Origin: DATBVX01 sp963695985 | GTDB taxonomy: Bacteria; Pseudomonadota; Gammaproteobacteria; Steroidobacterales; Steroidobacteraceae | DNA length: 64,000 bases | Reading direction: 5' to 3' | Assembly: GCA_963695985.1 (NCBI GenBank) | Contig: CAVOIC010000011.1 | Span: 372,001 to 436,000, forward strand | In this document: one piece after another, positions 19,052-26,941 of the stretch | How the letters are laid out: each line of letters starts with the position of its first letter | Numbering within the stretch: the first letter of the stretch is position 1 | Program-made: the position numbers and the translations under genes | Notes under the pieces: generated by a model | What the model saw: only the letters and a program-made list of their open reading frames with translations | What the model was told of the DNA's origin: nothing | The model's database searches: none

Positions 19052-20314
19052 TTATTTGCGCAGCGACCTCAACCCCGCGCGCAGCTCTTCGACGAAGAGC
19101 TTCGGCTGTTCCCATGCCGGGAAGTGGCCGCCCTTGTCGAGTTTGTTGTAGTGGACGAGCTTGGGATACGCCCGCTCCGCCCAGCTCCTCGGTGCTTGGT
19201 AGAACTCGCCGGGAAAGACACTCACCGCGACAGGGATCGTGACGTTCTTGAAGTCGAAGAATGGAAATTTGTTCTCCCAATACAAGCGAGCCGAGGAGAT
19301 CCCCGTGTTCGTCAGCCAGTACAGCGTGATGTTGTCGAGTACGTCGTCTCGCGTGAGTCGGTCCCCCGGTTGTCCTTTTGTGGGCGTGCGCAGCGCCGCG
19401 GTGGTCGCCGCCGCGGGTTTGGCATCGCCGTCACCAAGGTCGATGAGCCAGGCCGCCAGGCCGACGGGGGAGTCCGCGATCCCGTAGAGGGTCTGCGGGC
19501 GGGTGGCCATCTCGAACGCGTAGTACACGCCGGTCGCAAAGAGGTTTTTGAGCTTCTGGAACGTATGGCTTTCCTCGTCGGAAAGGCCGGAGGGCGCAGG
19601 ACCGCCGGTGGCGATCGCCTTCGATACGTCAGGCGGAACCGCGCCAGGCATATTGGTGTGGATTCCGACCAGTTCCGGATGGCCCTGTGCTGCCATCACA
19701 TCCGTGACGATCGCGCCCCAGTCGCCGCCCTGAGCGACGAACTTCGTGTATCCCAGGCGCTTCATCAGCGCGACCCAGGCGCGCGCCATGCGGGCCGGGC
19801 CCCAGCCGGCCTTGTCCGGCTTGCCGGAGAACCCGTAACCCGGCATCGACGGAAAAACCACATCGAAGGCGTCCGCTGCGCTCCCGCCGTGTGCGGTGGG
19901 ATTGACCAGCGGATCGACGATCTTCAACTGATGGAGGATCGAGCCGGGCCAACCGTGCGTAACGAGAACGGGCAACGCATTCGCGTGCTTCGAGCGGACG
20001 TGGATGAAATGAATGTCCAGTCCGTCGATCCTGGTGATGAACTGCGGCAGGGCGTTCAGCTTCGACTCCACCTTGCGCCAGTCGTATTCCGTCGCCCAGT
20101 AGCGCGAGACGTCCTGCATCAGCGCGAGCGAAACGCCCTGCGAATCGTCCGCGACGGTCTCTTTCTCGGGCCATTGGGTGGCGGCAATGCGCCGGCGGAG
20201 GTCCTGAAGCTTGGCCTCGGGCACGTGGACGGTGAAAGGGCGGATCGAGGTATCTTCAGACGCCTGGCGCGCGGGCGCCTGGGCAACGGCAACTGCTTCA
20301 GTGTCGGTGGTCAC
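19052..20314 (-). CDS. Epoxide hydrolase, copy 1 of 3 (microsomal-type, EHN domain)
   Basis: The 420-residue protein begins with an EHN domain (about residues 24-130: IRPFTVHVPEAKLQDLRRRI, TQWPEKETV, YWATEYDWRK). The alpha/beta hydrolase core carries the oxyanion motif HGWPGS (120-125), the nucleophile Asp198 in AQGGDWGAIV and the C-terminal His in KGGHFPAWEQP. These residues fit hydrolysis of epoxides to diols. GTG 20314 is chosen because AAAGGA lies upstream; the preceding 77 codons are arginine-rich noise. It is the last gene of a tandem set of three paralogues on the minus strand. Confidence 0.9.
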   Translation of the reverse strand: MTTDTEAVAVAQAPARQASEDTSIRPFTVHVPEAKLQDLRRRIAATQWPEKETVADDSQGVSLALMQDVSRYWATEYDWRKVESKLNALPQFITRIDGLDIHFIHVRSKHANALPVLVTHGWPGSILHQLKIVDPLVNPTAHGGSAADAFDVVFPSMPGYGFSGKPDKAGWGPARMARAWVALMKRLGYTKFVAQGGDWGAIVTDVMAAQGHPELVGIHTNMPGAVPPDVSKAIATGGPAPSGLSDEESHTFQKLKNLFATGVYYAFEMATRPQTLYGIADSPVGLAAWLIDLGDGDAKPAAATTAALRTPTKGQPGDRLTRDDVLDNITLYWLTNTGISSARLYWENKFPFFDFKNVTIPVAVSVFPGEFYQAPRSWAERAYPKLVHYNKLDKGGHFPAWEQPKLFVEELRAGLRSLRK

Positions 20315-20390
20315 GGTCGTTTCCTTTGTCCTGGATGTCGGGCGGCGGATGACGCGCGCGCTTGCGCGCCATCCACCGCACGACATTGAT

Positions 20391-21623
20391 CTACCGCAAC
20401 GACTTGAACGCCGCGCGCATCTCCGACGCGAAGAGCAGCGGCTCTTCCCACGCCGCGAAGTGCCCGCCCTTGTCCACCTCGTTGAAGTAGGCGAGGTTCG
20501 AATAGCCGCCCTCCGCCCAGCGCCGGGAGGGCTGGTAGATCTCACCCGGGAAGACGGTGACCGCCGCCGGGATGGTGAATTTCTTGGGAAGGAAGTACGG
20601 CGGCTTGTTGTCCCAGTAGCTGCGGGCCGCGGAGACCCCGGTGTTGGTCAGCCAGTAGAGCGTGATGTTGTCGAGCACGTCGTCCCGGGTCAGCCGCTCC
20701 GGAGGCTGTCCCTTCGTCGGCGTGCGCATCGCCGCGAGGACCGTCGCCGCCGGCTGATCGTCGCCGTCGCCGTGATCGATCAGCCAGGCCGCGAGGCTGA
20801 TCGGCGAATCGGCGAGTCCGTAGAGCGTCTGCGGACGCGTCGCCATCTCGATCGCGTAGGCCGCGTTCTTGGTGAAGAAGCTCTGCAGCTTGGCCAATGC
20901 GCGTCGCTCCAGGTCGGAAGCATCGGACGGTAGCGGTGCGCCGGCCTGGATCGCGTTGGCCACGTCCTGCGGGAGGGCGAACAGGAAGTTGGTGTGCATC
21001 GCCACGAGTTCCGCGGGCGCCTCGAGCGCCATGGCGTCCGTGACTTGTCCACCCACGTCGCCGCCCTGCGCGACGTATCGCGTGTATCCCAGGCGCTTCA
21101 TCAGCACGATAAAAGCGCGCGCCATGCGGGCATGATCCCAGCCGGTCGCAGCCGGCTTGCCCGAGAACCCATAACCAGGGATCGACGGGATCACGACGTC
21201 GAATGCGTCTTCCGCGCGGCCTCCGAAGGCCGTGGGGTCGGTGAGCGGGCCGACGAGCTTGATCTGCTCGAGGATCGAGCCGGGCCATCCGTGCGTGACG
21301 ATGACGGGCAGCGCGCCCTTGTGCTTCGAACGCACGTGGATGAAGTGGATGTCGAGCCCGTCGATCTCGGTGATGAACTGGGGCAGGGCGTTGAGCTTCG
21401 CCTCGCACTTGCGCCAGTCGTAGTCCGTCGCCCAGTAGCGCGCGAGGTCCTGGAGCGGCGCGAGCGGCACGCCCTGCGACGTGTCCGCGACGGTCTCCTT
21501 CTCCGGCCACCGCGTGGCCTTAATGCGCCGACGCAGGTCGGTAAGTTCCGCTTCCGAAACATTCACATGAAACGGACGAATAGCTGCCTTGTCGCTGACT
21601 TTCCGTTCTGCAACCTCATTCAT
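20391..21623 (-). CDS. Epoxide hydrolase, copy 2 of 3
   Basis: The 410-residue paralogue of its two neighbours has the EHN domain (IRPFHVNVSEAELTDLRRRI), HGWPGSILEQ and the His motif KGGHFAAWEEP. The nucleophile region reads AQGGDVGGQVTD: the Asp is kept but the usual Trp after it is Val and the next Gly-Ala is Gly-Gly, so the oxyanion environment may differ. AAGGAG lies 7 bases before the ATG. The spacing to copy 1 is 76 bases and to copy 3 is 63 bases, so one transcript is likely. Confidence 0.9.
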   Translation of the reverse strand: MNEVAERKVSDKAAIRPFHVNVSEAELTDLRRRIKATRWPEKETVADTSQGVPLAPLQDLARYWATDYDWRKCEAKLNALPQFITEIDGLDIHFIHVRSKHKGALPVIVTHGWPGSILEQIKLVGPLTDPTAFGGRAEDAFDVVIPSIPGYGFSGKPAATGWDHARMARAFIVLMKRLGYTRYVAQGGDVGGQVTDAMALEAPAELVAMHTNFLFALPQDVANAIQAGAPLPSDASDLERRALAKLQSFFTKNAAYAIEMATRPQTLYGLADSPISLAAWLIDHGDGDDQPAATVLAAMRTPTKGQPPERLTRDDVLDNITLYWLTNTGVSAARSYWDNKPPYFLPKKFTIPAAVTVFPGEIYQPSRRWAEGGYSNLAYFNEVDKGGHFAAWEEPLLFASEMRAAFKSLR

Positions 21624-21686
21624 GGCTATGCTCCTTAAGAATGAAGCCCGCAGAAAACTGTCCGCGGGCTTCGCTCGAACTCCTGA

Positions 21687-22895
21687 CTACTTGCGCAGCG
21701 ATCTGAATCCCGCACGCAGTTCTTCCGTAAAGAACTTCGGCTGTTCCCAGGCCGCGAAGTGGCCGCCCTTGGGGAGCCTGTTGAAGTGGATCAGCTTGGG
21801 ATACGCCTTCTCCGCCCAGTTCCGCGGCACCCGGTAGAGCTCGTCCGGGAAAGCGCTCACCGCCGCCGGAATTTTGACGCCTTTGGTCGAGAAGTAGCTT
21901 AGGGTGTTCTCCCGGTAGAGGCGGGATGAAGAGACGCCCGTGTTCGTCAGCCAGAAGTAGGAGCAGTTGTCGAGCACGTCGTCGGGCGTCAGGCCCTCGG
22001 GCACGCCGTCAAATGACCGCGCGATCATTTCCAGGCTGCGCGGGTCGTGGTCGAGCAGCCAGGCAGCCAGGCCGACCGGCGAATCCGCGATCGCGTACAG
22101 CGTCTGCGGGCGCGACGCCATGTAGAAGGCGTACTGAACGTTCTTGTACGTGAACACCAGCATGTCGTAGGCGATCTTCTCGTCCGCCGAAAGTCCGGCC
22201 GGCGCCGGGGCGCCAGCCTGGGCCAACTTGTCGATTTCGGGCGGAACGGCGCCCGCCATGTTCGTGTGAATGCCGATCAGGTCCGGATTGTCCTGTATCG
22301 CCATCAGGTCCACGACGACCGCGCCCCAATCGCCGCCCTGCGCAACGTATCGCGTATATCCCAGTCGCTTCATCAGTACTGCGTACGCACGGGCGATGCG
22401 CTCGGGACCCCAGCCGGTCGCGGTCGGCTTGCCGGAGTATCCATAGCCCGGCATGTCCGGGACCACGACGTGAAAGGCGTCAGCTTCGGTGCCGCCGAAC
22501 GCCGTCGGGTTGATCAGCGGCGCGATGATCTTCAGCTGCTCGACGACCGAGCCGGGCCAGCCGTGTGCGACGATGATGGGGAGCGCGTTCTCGTGCTTCG
22601 AGCGAGCGTGAACGAAGTGAATGTCCAGGCCGTCGATTTCGGTGAGGAAGTTCGGGAAGGCATTCAGCTTCGCTTCGGCCTTGCGCCAGTCGTACTTGTC
22701 GGCCCAGTAGCGCGTGAGCTTCTCGATCGTCGCGAGTGGCACTCCTTGCGAGAAATCGGAGACGGGTTCCTTCTCGGGCAACCGCGTGGCCTTGATGCGC
22801 CGACGCATATCGGCCAGTTCCGCTTCCGGAACTTCCACTCGAAATGGCCGCACGGCGCTCCTGTCTGTGCTCACCTGTTCTACAGCAGCATTCAT
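21687..22895 (-). CDS. Epoxide hydrolase, copy 3 of 3 (first gene of the array)
   Basis: The 402-residue protein has the EHN domain (VRPFRVEVPEAELADMRRRI), HGWPGSVVEQ, the nucleophile AQGGDWGAVVVD and the His motif KGGHFAAWEQP. ATG 22895 is chosen because AAGGAG sits 8 bases upstream; the 26 codons further upstream resemble a degraded Tat-like leader but have no ribosome site. It leads the minus-strand array, and its promoter region is shared with the divergent TMEM175 gene and contains an 18-bp dyad. Confidence 0.9.
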   Translation of the reverse strand: MNAAVEQVSTDRSAVRPFRVEVPEAELADMRRRIKATRLPEKEPVSDFSQGVPLATIEKLTRYWADKYDWRKAEAKLNAFPNFLTEIDGLDIHFVHARSKHENALPIIVAHGWPGSVVEQLKIIAPLINPTAFGGTEADAFHVVVPDMPGYGYSGKPTATGWGPERIARAYAVLMKRLGYTRYVAQGGDWGAVVVDLMAIQDNPDLIGIHTNMAGAVPPEIDKLAQAGAPAPAGLSADEKIAYDMLVFTYKNVQYAFYMASRPQTLYAIADSPVGLAAWLLDHDPRSLEMIARSFDGVPEGLTPDDVLDNCSYFWLTNTGVSSSRLYRENTLSYFSTKGVKIPAAVSAFPDELYRVPRNWAEKAYPKLIHFNRLPKGGHFAAWEQPKFFTEELRAGFRSLRK

Positions 22896-23349
22896 GGCTT
22901 GACTCCTTGCTGACGTGAGAAGACCAACAAAACCCAGCGAGCCCGCAGCAACGGAAGCAGGTCCGATCGTCATTTGCCGAGGAGGTCGTCATGTCAGGTA
23001 ACCCCGGTCTCGATCGCCGTCGCTCTTGCGGAGCTGCAGCTGGCCGCGATCACAGCAGACGCGGAGCCCAACCTGCGATTACACGAAGGTATTGGTCGAT
23101 ACCAAAGTATTAACCGAGTACTACTCACCGGAGAGGCTGCCCCTCCGCCCGCCCGCGACCCATAAGCTAGTCTTGGACCTGAAGGGAAACGTTGCACCTT
23201 CCATCGGAGAAATCGCCATGGATGCAACCCGGCACAACCGATCCTTACACGCCGCCGGTGAAGACATGACGCGCCGACGCTACCCCGTTGTCGGACGACA
23301 TCGTAACGTGCTAGGTCTGGCAGCTCCTTTGAGCTAGCGGAGTCCGAAA
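22896..23349. other. Divergent intergenic region between the epoxide hydrolase array and the TMEM175 gene
   Basis: The 454 bases hold one copy of the recurring 18-bp dyad (23096-23113). They also hold two tiny open frames with Shine-Dalgarno-like sites: ATG 22991 with GAGGAGG (40 codons, basic) and ATG 23218 with GGAG (39 codons). Neither peptide has recognisable homology or protein-like composition. The region most probably carries the promoters of both flanking units. Confidence 0.5.
23096..23113. promoter_or_regulatory. Candidate operator dyad TCGATAC-CAAA-GTATTAA
   Basis: This site matches the proposed consensus TCGATAC-N4-GTATCGA at 12 of 14 half-site positions. It lies about 200 bases upstream of the epoxide hydrolase array and 237 bases upstream of the TMEM175 start, in the shared divergent region. 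The spacer CAAA recurs at the 24.8, 26.97 and 30.9 kb sites. Confidence 0.55.
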
Positions 23350-23934
23350 GTGGGCAAAGCCAGAGTTGAGGCGTTCAGCGACGGGGTCCTGGCGATCATC
23401 ATCACGATCATGGTGCTCGAGATGAAAGTCCCGCACGGTGACAACCTGGGAACCCTCGCGCCGCTTGTCCCCGTGTTCATGAGCTACGTGTTGAGCTTCG
23501 TGTACCTTGGCATCTACTGGAACAATCATCATCACATGCTTCAAGCGTGCGACCGGGTGACCGGAGGCATCCTTTGGGCAAATCTGCATCTGCTCTTCTG
23601 GCTGTCGCTGTTTCCCTTTGTCACTGGCTGGATGGGCGAGAATCACTTCGGCGCGTTACCTACGGCGCTCTACGGCGGAGTACTCCTGGCGGCGGCCATT
23701 GCGTACTGGATCCTTCAGCAGACGATTATCGCGGCGCAGGGACCGGGGTCGCAGCTGAAAGCGGCAATTGGCAGCGACTGGAAGGGCAAGCTTTCGCCTG
23801 TGCTGTACGCGGTGGGTATCGTTTCCACGCTGTGGTGGCCCCGGGTTGCGCAGGGGCTCTATGTAGCAGCCGCGCTTCTGTGGCTGGTGCCCGACCGCAG
23901 AATAGAAAGGTCACTGCGGCCCGATGGTGCCTGA
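23350..23934 (+). CDS. TMEM175-family (DUF1211) integral membrane protein, probable K+ channel
   Basis: The family signature RVEAFSDGVLAIIITIMVLE (FSDGVxAIxxT) lies in the first helix, followed by LVPVFMSYVLSFVYLGIYWNNHHHML and more hydrophobic segments, about six in all over 194 residues. Bacterial TMEM175 proteins form tetrameric potassium-selective channels in the inner membrane. GTG 23350 has GGAG 7 bases upstream. The gene is monocistronic, facing the araC-type gene that runs the other way. Confidence 0.88.
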   Translation: MGKARVEAFSDGVLAIIITIMVLEMKVPHGDNLGTLAPLVPVFMSYVLSFVYLGIYWNNHHHMLQACDRVTGGILWANLHLLFWLSLFPFVTGWMGENHFGALPTALYGGVLLAAAIAYWILQQTIIAAQGPGSQLKAAIGSDWKGKLSPVLYAVGIVSTLWWPRVAQGLYVAAALLWLVPDRRIERSLRPDGA

Positions 23935-24013
23935 CAGCTGCTGCAGCCGACGCCCAAGCCGCGCACCATTTCATCTTACTGAGTCGACTCGTGCGCCGAC
24001 TCAGCCTGGCGGG

Positions 24014-24622
24014 TCACGGCGATGGGTTCGCGCGTGCCCGCCGCCACGCAGCGGGACTTTCTCCGGCGAGTCTGCGAAACAGCCTTGTGAAATGTGCCTG
24101 GTCAGAGAGGCCGCACTCGAGTGCGATCTCGCTCAGGGGTGCATCGGTCGACAGCATGAGACCCTGAGCCCGCTCTATGCGGCGCCGGATGAGGTACTCG
24201 TGCGGAGAGTCGCCAACACTGTTGCGGAACGCAACATTGAAGTGGAATGCACTCAGGCGAGCGACCGCGGCGAGATCCTTGTTCCTGACTGTCTTATCCA
24301 GGTTGGCTTCGACGTACGCGAGGACTCGGCGGAGTTGCCACGGCGCAAGGCCCTGTCGCGCGGAGGGAGGCGCGGCGGCCGCTTGTCTCTCGGCTTCAAG
24401 CATCGCTCCCGCACGTCGCAGACACTCCACGGCGTTGCTACGTTCGTCGCGCAGAGTCTCGTTCAGCGCCCTCAAGAGCTCGGCGACAGCAGAGCGCAAT
24501 CGATGCATGGAAACCAAGGTATCAGCGCCCGCTTCCAGCGCGTCATCGCTGACAGTCATGGCGGCTACCGATACGTGCGCCACGTCTCCCTCGTTCGATG
24601 AAATCGGGTTGGTCTGATACAT
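24014..24622 (-). CDS. AraC-family transcriptional regulator
   Basis: The 202-residue protein has a C-terminal AraC DNA-binding domain (about 95-195): LAPWQLRRVLAYVEANLDKT, LAAVARLSAFHFNVAFRNSV with PHEYLIRRRIERA, then LSEIALECGLSDQAHFTRLF and RRLAGESPAAWRR. The N-terminal ~90 residues are helical and match no sensor domain I can name. GGAGGGCGAG precedes the ATG. It is divergent from msrB-msrA, and the shared promoter region has a cluster of palindromic half-sites, so it could regulate itself and the msr genes. A FixJ-like regulator is the alternative owner of those sites. Confidence 0.9.
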   Translation of the reverse strand: MYQTNPISSNEGDVAHVSVAAMTVSDDALEAGADTLVSMHRLRSAVAELLRALNETLRDERSNAVECLRRAGAMLEAERQAAAAPPSARQGLAPWQLRRVLAYVEANLDKTVRNKDLAAVARLSAFHFNVAFRNSVGDSPHEYLIRRRIERAQGLMLSTDAPLSEIALECGLSDQAHFTRLFRRLAGESPAAWRRARANPSP

Positions 24623-24939
24623 CTCGCCCTCCAGTTTGGCGCAAATTCACGTCGACTCGACGGCAGTGTTGAAGCGATGCTTCGACCGACGTCTTGGTAT
24701 CGATCGGAGCTCCCGTGTTCTTCCAACGATGCCATCCTGAGCTCGTGAGGCATCACAGCAGGAGTGCGCAAGAACATCGATAGCACCATGGTATCGAAGC
24801 ACTCTCATCGCCACGACCGCGGGCCCCTTGTCGATGCCAAAGTATCGATCGATACCATCGTGCAATTGAGTCGTGCCGGCGTCTTTGGTGGAATCGCACC
24901 TGTGGGATAGTGAGCGCCAACACCCACGAGGAGAAGCAG
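24623..24939. promoter_or_regulatory. Divergent araC/msrB control region with clustered dyads
   Basis: The 317-base region has GTATCGA half-sites at 24697-24703 and 24791-24797, and a near-perfect dyad TCGATGC-CAAA-GTATCGA at 24831-24848. The last is fused to a perfect 14-bp palindrome GTATCGATCGATAC (24842-24855). Nowhere else in the window are these elements so dense. No gene is supported in it. Confidence 0.55.
24831..24855. promoter_or_regulatory. Best copy of the recurring dyad plus overlapping 14-bp palindrome
   Basis: TCGATGC-CAAA-GTATCGA matches 13 of 14 positions of the proposed consensus. Its right half is also the left half of GTATCGATCGATAC. It lies 85-109 bases before the msrB start and about 210 bases before the araC-type start. 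Confidence 0.6.
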
Positions 24940-25389
24940 ATGCGCAAGTTCGGCAGGGATCCCGTCGTCATCTCGAACCTGTCGCCGGAGCAGTATCGCG
25001 TGACACAGCAGGGCGCCACCGAAAGGCCCGGAACGGGAGAGTATCTGCACAATGAGGAGCCGGGCATCTACGTCGACATCGTGTCGGGCGAGCCGCTGTT
25101 CGCTTCGTCTGACAAGTATGAATCGGGGTGCGGCTGGCCGAGCTTCACCAAGCCGATCGAGCCCGCGAACGTTAACGAGGTAACGGACACGACACATGGC
25201 ATGATGCGCACGGAAGTGCGCTCGGTGCACGGCGACAGCCATCTTGGGCACGTCTTCAACGACGGTCCCGAGGATCGCGGAGGATTGCGCTACTGTATCA
25301 ACTCAGCCTCGCTGCGATTCATTCATCGAGACGACATGGAGTCCGAAGGTTATGGGGCCTACCTGGACCAGGTGGAGGACAGGCGATGA
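24940..25389 (+). CDS. msrB: Peptide-methionine (R)-S-oxide reductase MsrB
   Basis: MsrB repairs R-sulfoxides of methionine. Visible are MRKFGRDPVVISNLSPEQYR, the first CxxC-less region GEPLFASSDKYESGCGWPSF with the recycling-position Cys, HGMMRTEVRSVHGDSHLGHVF and the catalytic Cys in GGLRYCINSASLRF. The zinc CxxC pairs of some MsrB proteins are absent. ATG 24940 is preferred because GAGGAGAAG lies directly upstream; GTG 24910 would add ten residues. It overlaps msrA by ATGA, so both stereoisomers are handled by one operon. Confidence 0.95.
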   Translation: MRKFGRDPVVISNLSPEQYRVTQQGATERPGTGEYLHNEEPGIYVDIVSGEPLFASSDKYESGCGWPSFTKPIEPANVNEVTDTTHGMMRTEVRSVHGDSHLGHVFNDGPEDRGGLRYCINSASLRFIHRDDMESEGYGAYLDQVEDRR

Positions 25390-25907
25390 CTGAGGAACGT
25401 GCTGTGCTTGCCGGCGGTTGCTTTTGGGGCGTGCAGGATCTCTTTCGCCGCTATGACGGCGTTCTCTCGACCCGGGTCGGCTATACGGGCGGCAACACAC
25501 CCAATGCGACCTATCGCAATCACGGAACACATGCAGAAGCAGTCGAGATCATCTTTGATCCTGCCAGGATCAGCTATCGGCAGATCCTCGAGTTCTTCTT
25601 CCAGATTCACGATCCGAGCACGCGCAATCGCCAGGGGAACGATGTCGGAGCGAGCTATCGATCGGCGATTTTCTACACTACCGACGAGCAGCGTCGCATT
25701 GCCGAGGACACGATCGCGGATGTCGACGAATCCGGGCTGTGGCCCGGCAAAGCCGTGACCGAGGTGGTGCCGCTAGGTGAGTTCTGGGAAGCCGAACCCG
25801 AGCATCAGGACTATCTCCTTCGGAATCCCGGCGGCTACACGTGCCATTTCGTTCGACCTGACTGGAAGCTACCGATTCGCAAGAGCAAGGGAACGAAGCT
25901 GGCGTGA
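25386..25907 (+). CDS. msrA: Peptide-methionine (S)-S-oxide reductase MsrA
   Basis: The catalytic motif GGCFWGVQDLF is at residues 10-20, followed by VGYTGGNTPNATYRNHGTHAEAVEI, FFFQIHDPSTRNRQGNDVGASYRSAIFY and the C-terminal EPEHQDYLLRNPGGYTCHF with a resolving-type Cys. MsrA reduces S-sulfoxides of methionine. It is translationally coupled to msrB. The pair fits a response to reactive oxygen or chlorine species. Confidence 0.96.
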   Translation: MTEERAVLAGGCFWGVQDLFRRYDGVLSTRVGYTGGNTPNATYRNHGTHAEAVEIIFDPARISYRQILEFFFQIHDPSTRNRQGNDVGASYRSAIFYTTDEQRRIAEDTIADVDESGLWPGKAVTEVVPLGEFWEAEPEHQDYLLRNPGGYTCHFVRPDWKLPIRKSKGTKLA

Positions 25908-25940
25908 TTGGGCCATAGACGCACGCGCTCGCACGAGCTC

Positions 25941-26072
25941 TCAGCCGGCGAGCGCCATGGGCGTCGCTCGGAAGCTGCTCGCCATCCGGTTGTAGGAGTT
26001 CATCAGGGCGACCGCGAGCGTCACGCCGACGAGCTGCTTCTCGTCGAACGCCGCCCTTTCGTAGCTCGAAGC
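25941..26072 (-). pseudogene. 3' remnant of an AhpD-like carboxymuconolactone decarboxylase family gene
   Basis: The minus strand encodes SYERAAFDEKQLVGVTLAVA and LMNSYNRMASSFRATPMALA followed by a stop. This is the C-terminal end of carboxymuconolactone-decarboxylase/alkylhydroperoxidase-like proteins. Upstream the frame meets a stop at 26073-26075 and no further similarity is seen, so the first two thirds are missing. It is therefore a truncated remnant, or a gene lost by local deletion. Confidence 0.6.
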
Positions 26073-26185
26073 TCATGCGGTGGATGGTGTGCAGAGGTGC
26101 GCGGTGGTTCCTTGGTCGACAGTGGTGTTACGGACCTAGTCACGTCATCCAGCACGCAGTGCATGGAGCACATGCGCGTATCCAA

Positions 26186-26731
26186 CTACGTGGTGGCGGC
26201 CGGAGTGATCACACGATGGTCTCGCCCGATACCTTCGTATCCGTCGACACGCGGGTCGCGCTCGACGAAGCACGCAGCACGGATCGCGCGCCACACCTCA
26301 CGCAGCGCGGCGCGAAGACACTCGACCTGTCTGCTGCGACTGTCACCTTGCAGCGCCCAGGCGCAGAAGTGTTCGCAGTTGTTCGTCAAGAGCCGATAGC
26401 TGCGTTCGCCGAGCCGCGAGCGAGCGCGTGCCACGATTTCGCGGCGATCGAAGCGTGGCAGGTCAAGTCGAACCCTGATGCTGCGGCCATGAGCGAAGTG
26501 CGCAAGAGAAACTTCTTCCACCGGTCCGCGCCGCAACCCGTGCGCGAGGCCGCCGTAGTGGATGCCCCGTCCGTTGCCGACGTAGATGCCATGGTGGCTG
26601 TAGAGAGCGCGTGGGGTGACGAGGTGCGACGCGAGTCGCGGCTCCTCGGCAGGGCCAAGAATGGAATCGCGCGAGAAGAGGTGCTCATCGCGGCGCCGGA
26701 TGTTGCGTGCATCGTCGGTCCTCCTGTTCAT
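26186..26731 (-). CDS. LRAT-domain (NlpC/P60 superfamily) protein
   Basis: The 181-residue protein has the lecithin:retinol acyltransferase fold. The motif YSHHGIYVGNGRGIHYGG holds the catalytic-type His47 and second His58, and LLTNNCEHFCAWAL carries the NCEHF signature with nucleophile Cys119. Such proteins are thiol acyltransferases or hydrolases acting on lipids or peptides; bacterial members are mostly uncharacterised. The start is uncertain: AGGAGG lies inside codons 3-5 of the ATG-26731 frame and would better serve an out-of-frame ATG at 26712, so a small frameshift near the start is possible. Confidence 0.75.
   Translation of the reverse strand: MNRRTDDARNIRRRDEHLFSRDSILGPAEEPRLASHLVTPRALYSHHGIYVGNGRGIHYGGLAHGLRRGPVEEVSLAHFAHGRSIRVRLDLPRFDRREIVARARSRLGERSYRLLTNNCEHFCAWALQGDSRSRQVECLRAALREVWRAIRAACFVERDPRVDGYEGIGRDHRVITPAATT
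26226..26243. promoter_or_regulatory. Candidate operator dyad CCGATAC-CTTC-GTATCCG
   Basis: This site matches 11 of 14 half-site positions. It lies within the last codons of the LRAT gene, about 155 bases upstream of the AhpD-like remnant on the same strand, where that gene's promoter would be expected. Confidence 0.4.
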
Positions 26732-26785
26732 GGCAGAAGACGGTATGCACGCTCGCGCTCAGCCGCGATTGCACGTTGGTGTCGA

Positions 26786-26803
26786 TCGATACGAAGGGAT
26801 CGG
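26786..26803. promoter_or_regulatory. Candidate operator dyad TCGATAC-GAAG-GGATCGG
   Basis: This site matches 12 of 14 positions. It lies 55-72 bases upstream of the LRAT start and about 140 bases before the first possible start of the divergent kinase. A weaker copy, CCGACAC-CAAA-GTCTTAT, is at 26966-26983. Confidence 0.5.
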
Positions 26804-26941
26804 GTTCGAAGCCAGGAGCTGACCGGGATCTGGAAGCACATTCATCGTGCGACCGCCTGTCCGCCCGAGCATCTCCGATGGCTGGTCAGTGCGGAATGGC
26901 AGGCCCACGAGCGTTCCGCCTGCATGAGCATGGACTGAACG

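Noticed and set aside
22991..23113. 40-codon ORF with a perfect GAGGAGG ribosome site
   Set aside because: The peptide is arginine-rich, resembles nothing, and its stop falls inside the proposed operator; probably chance.
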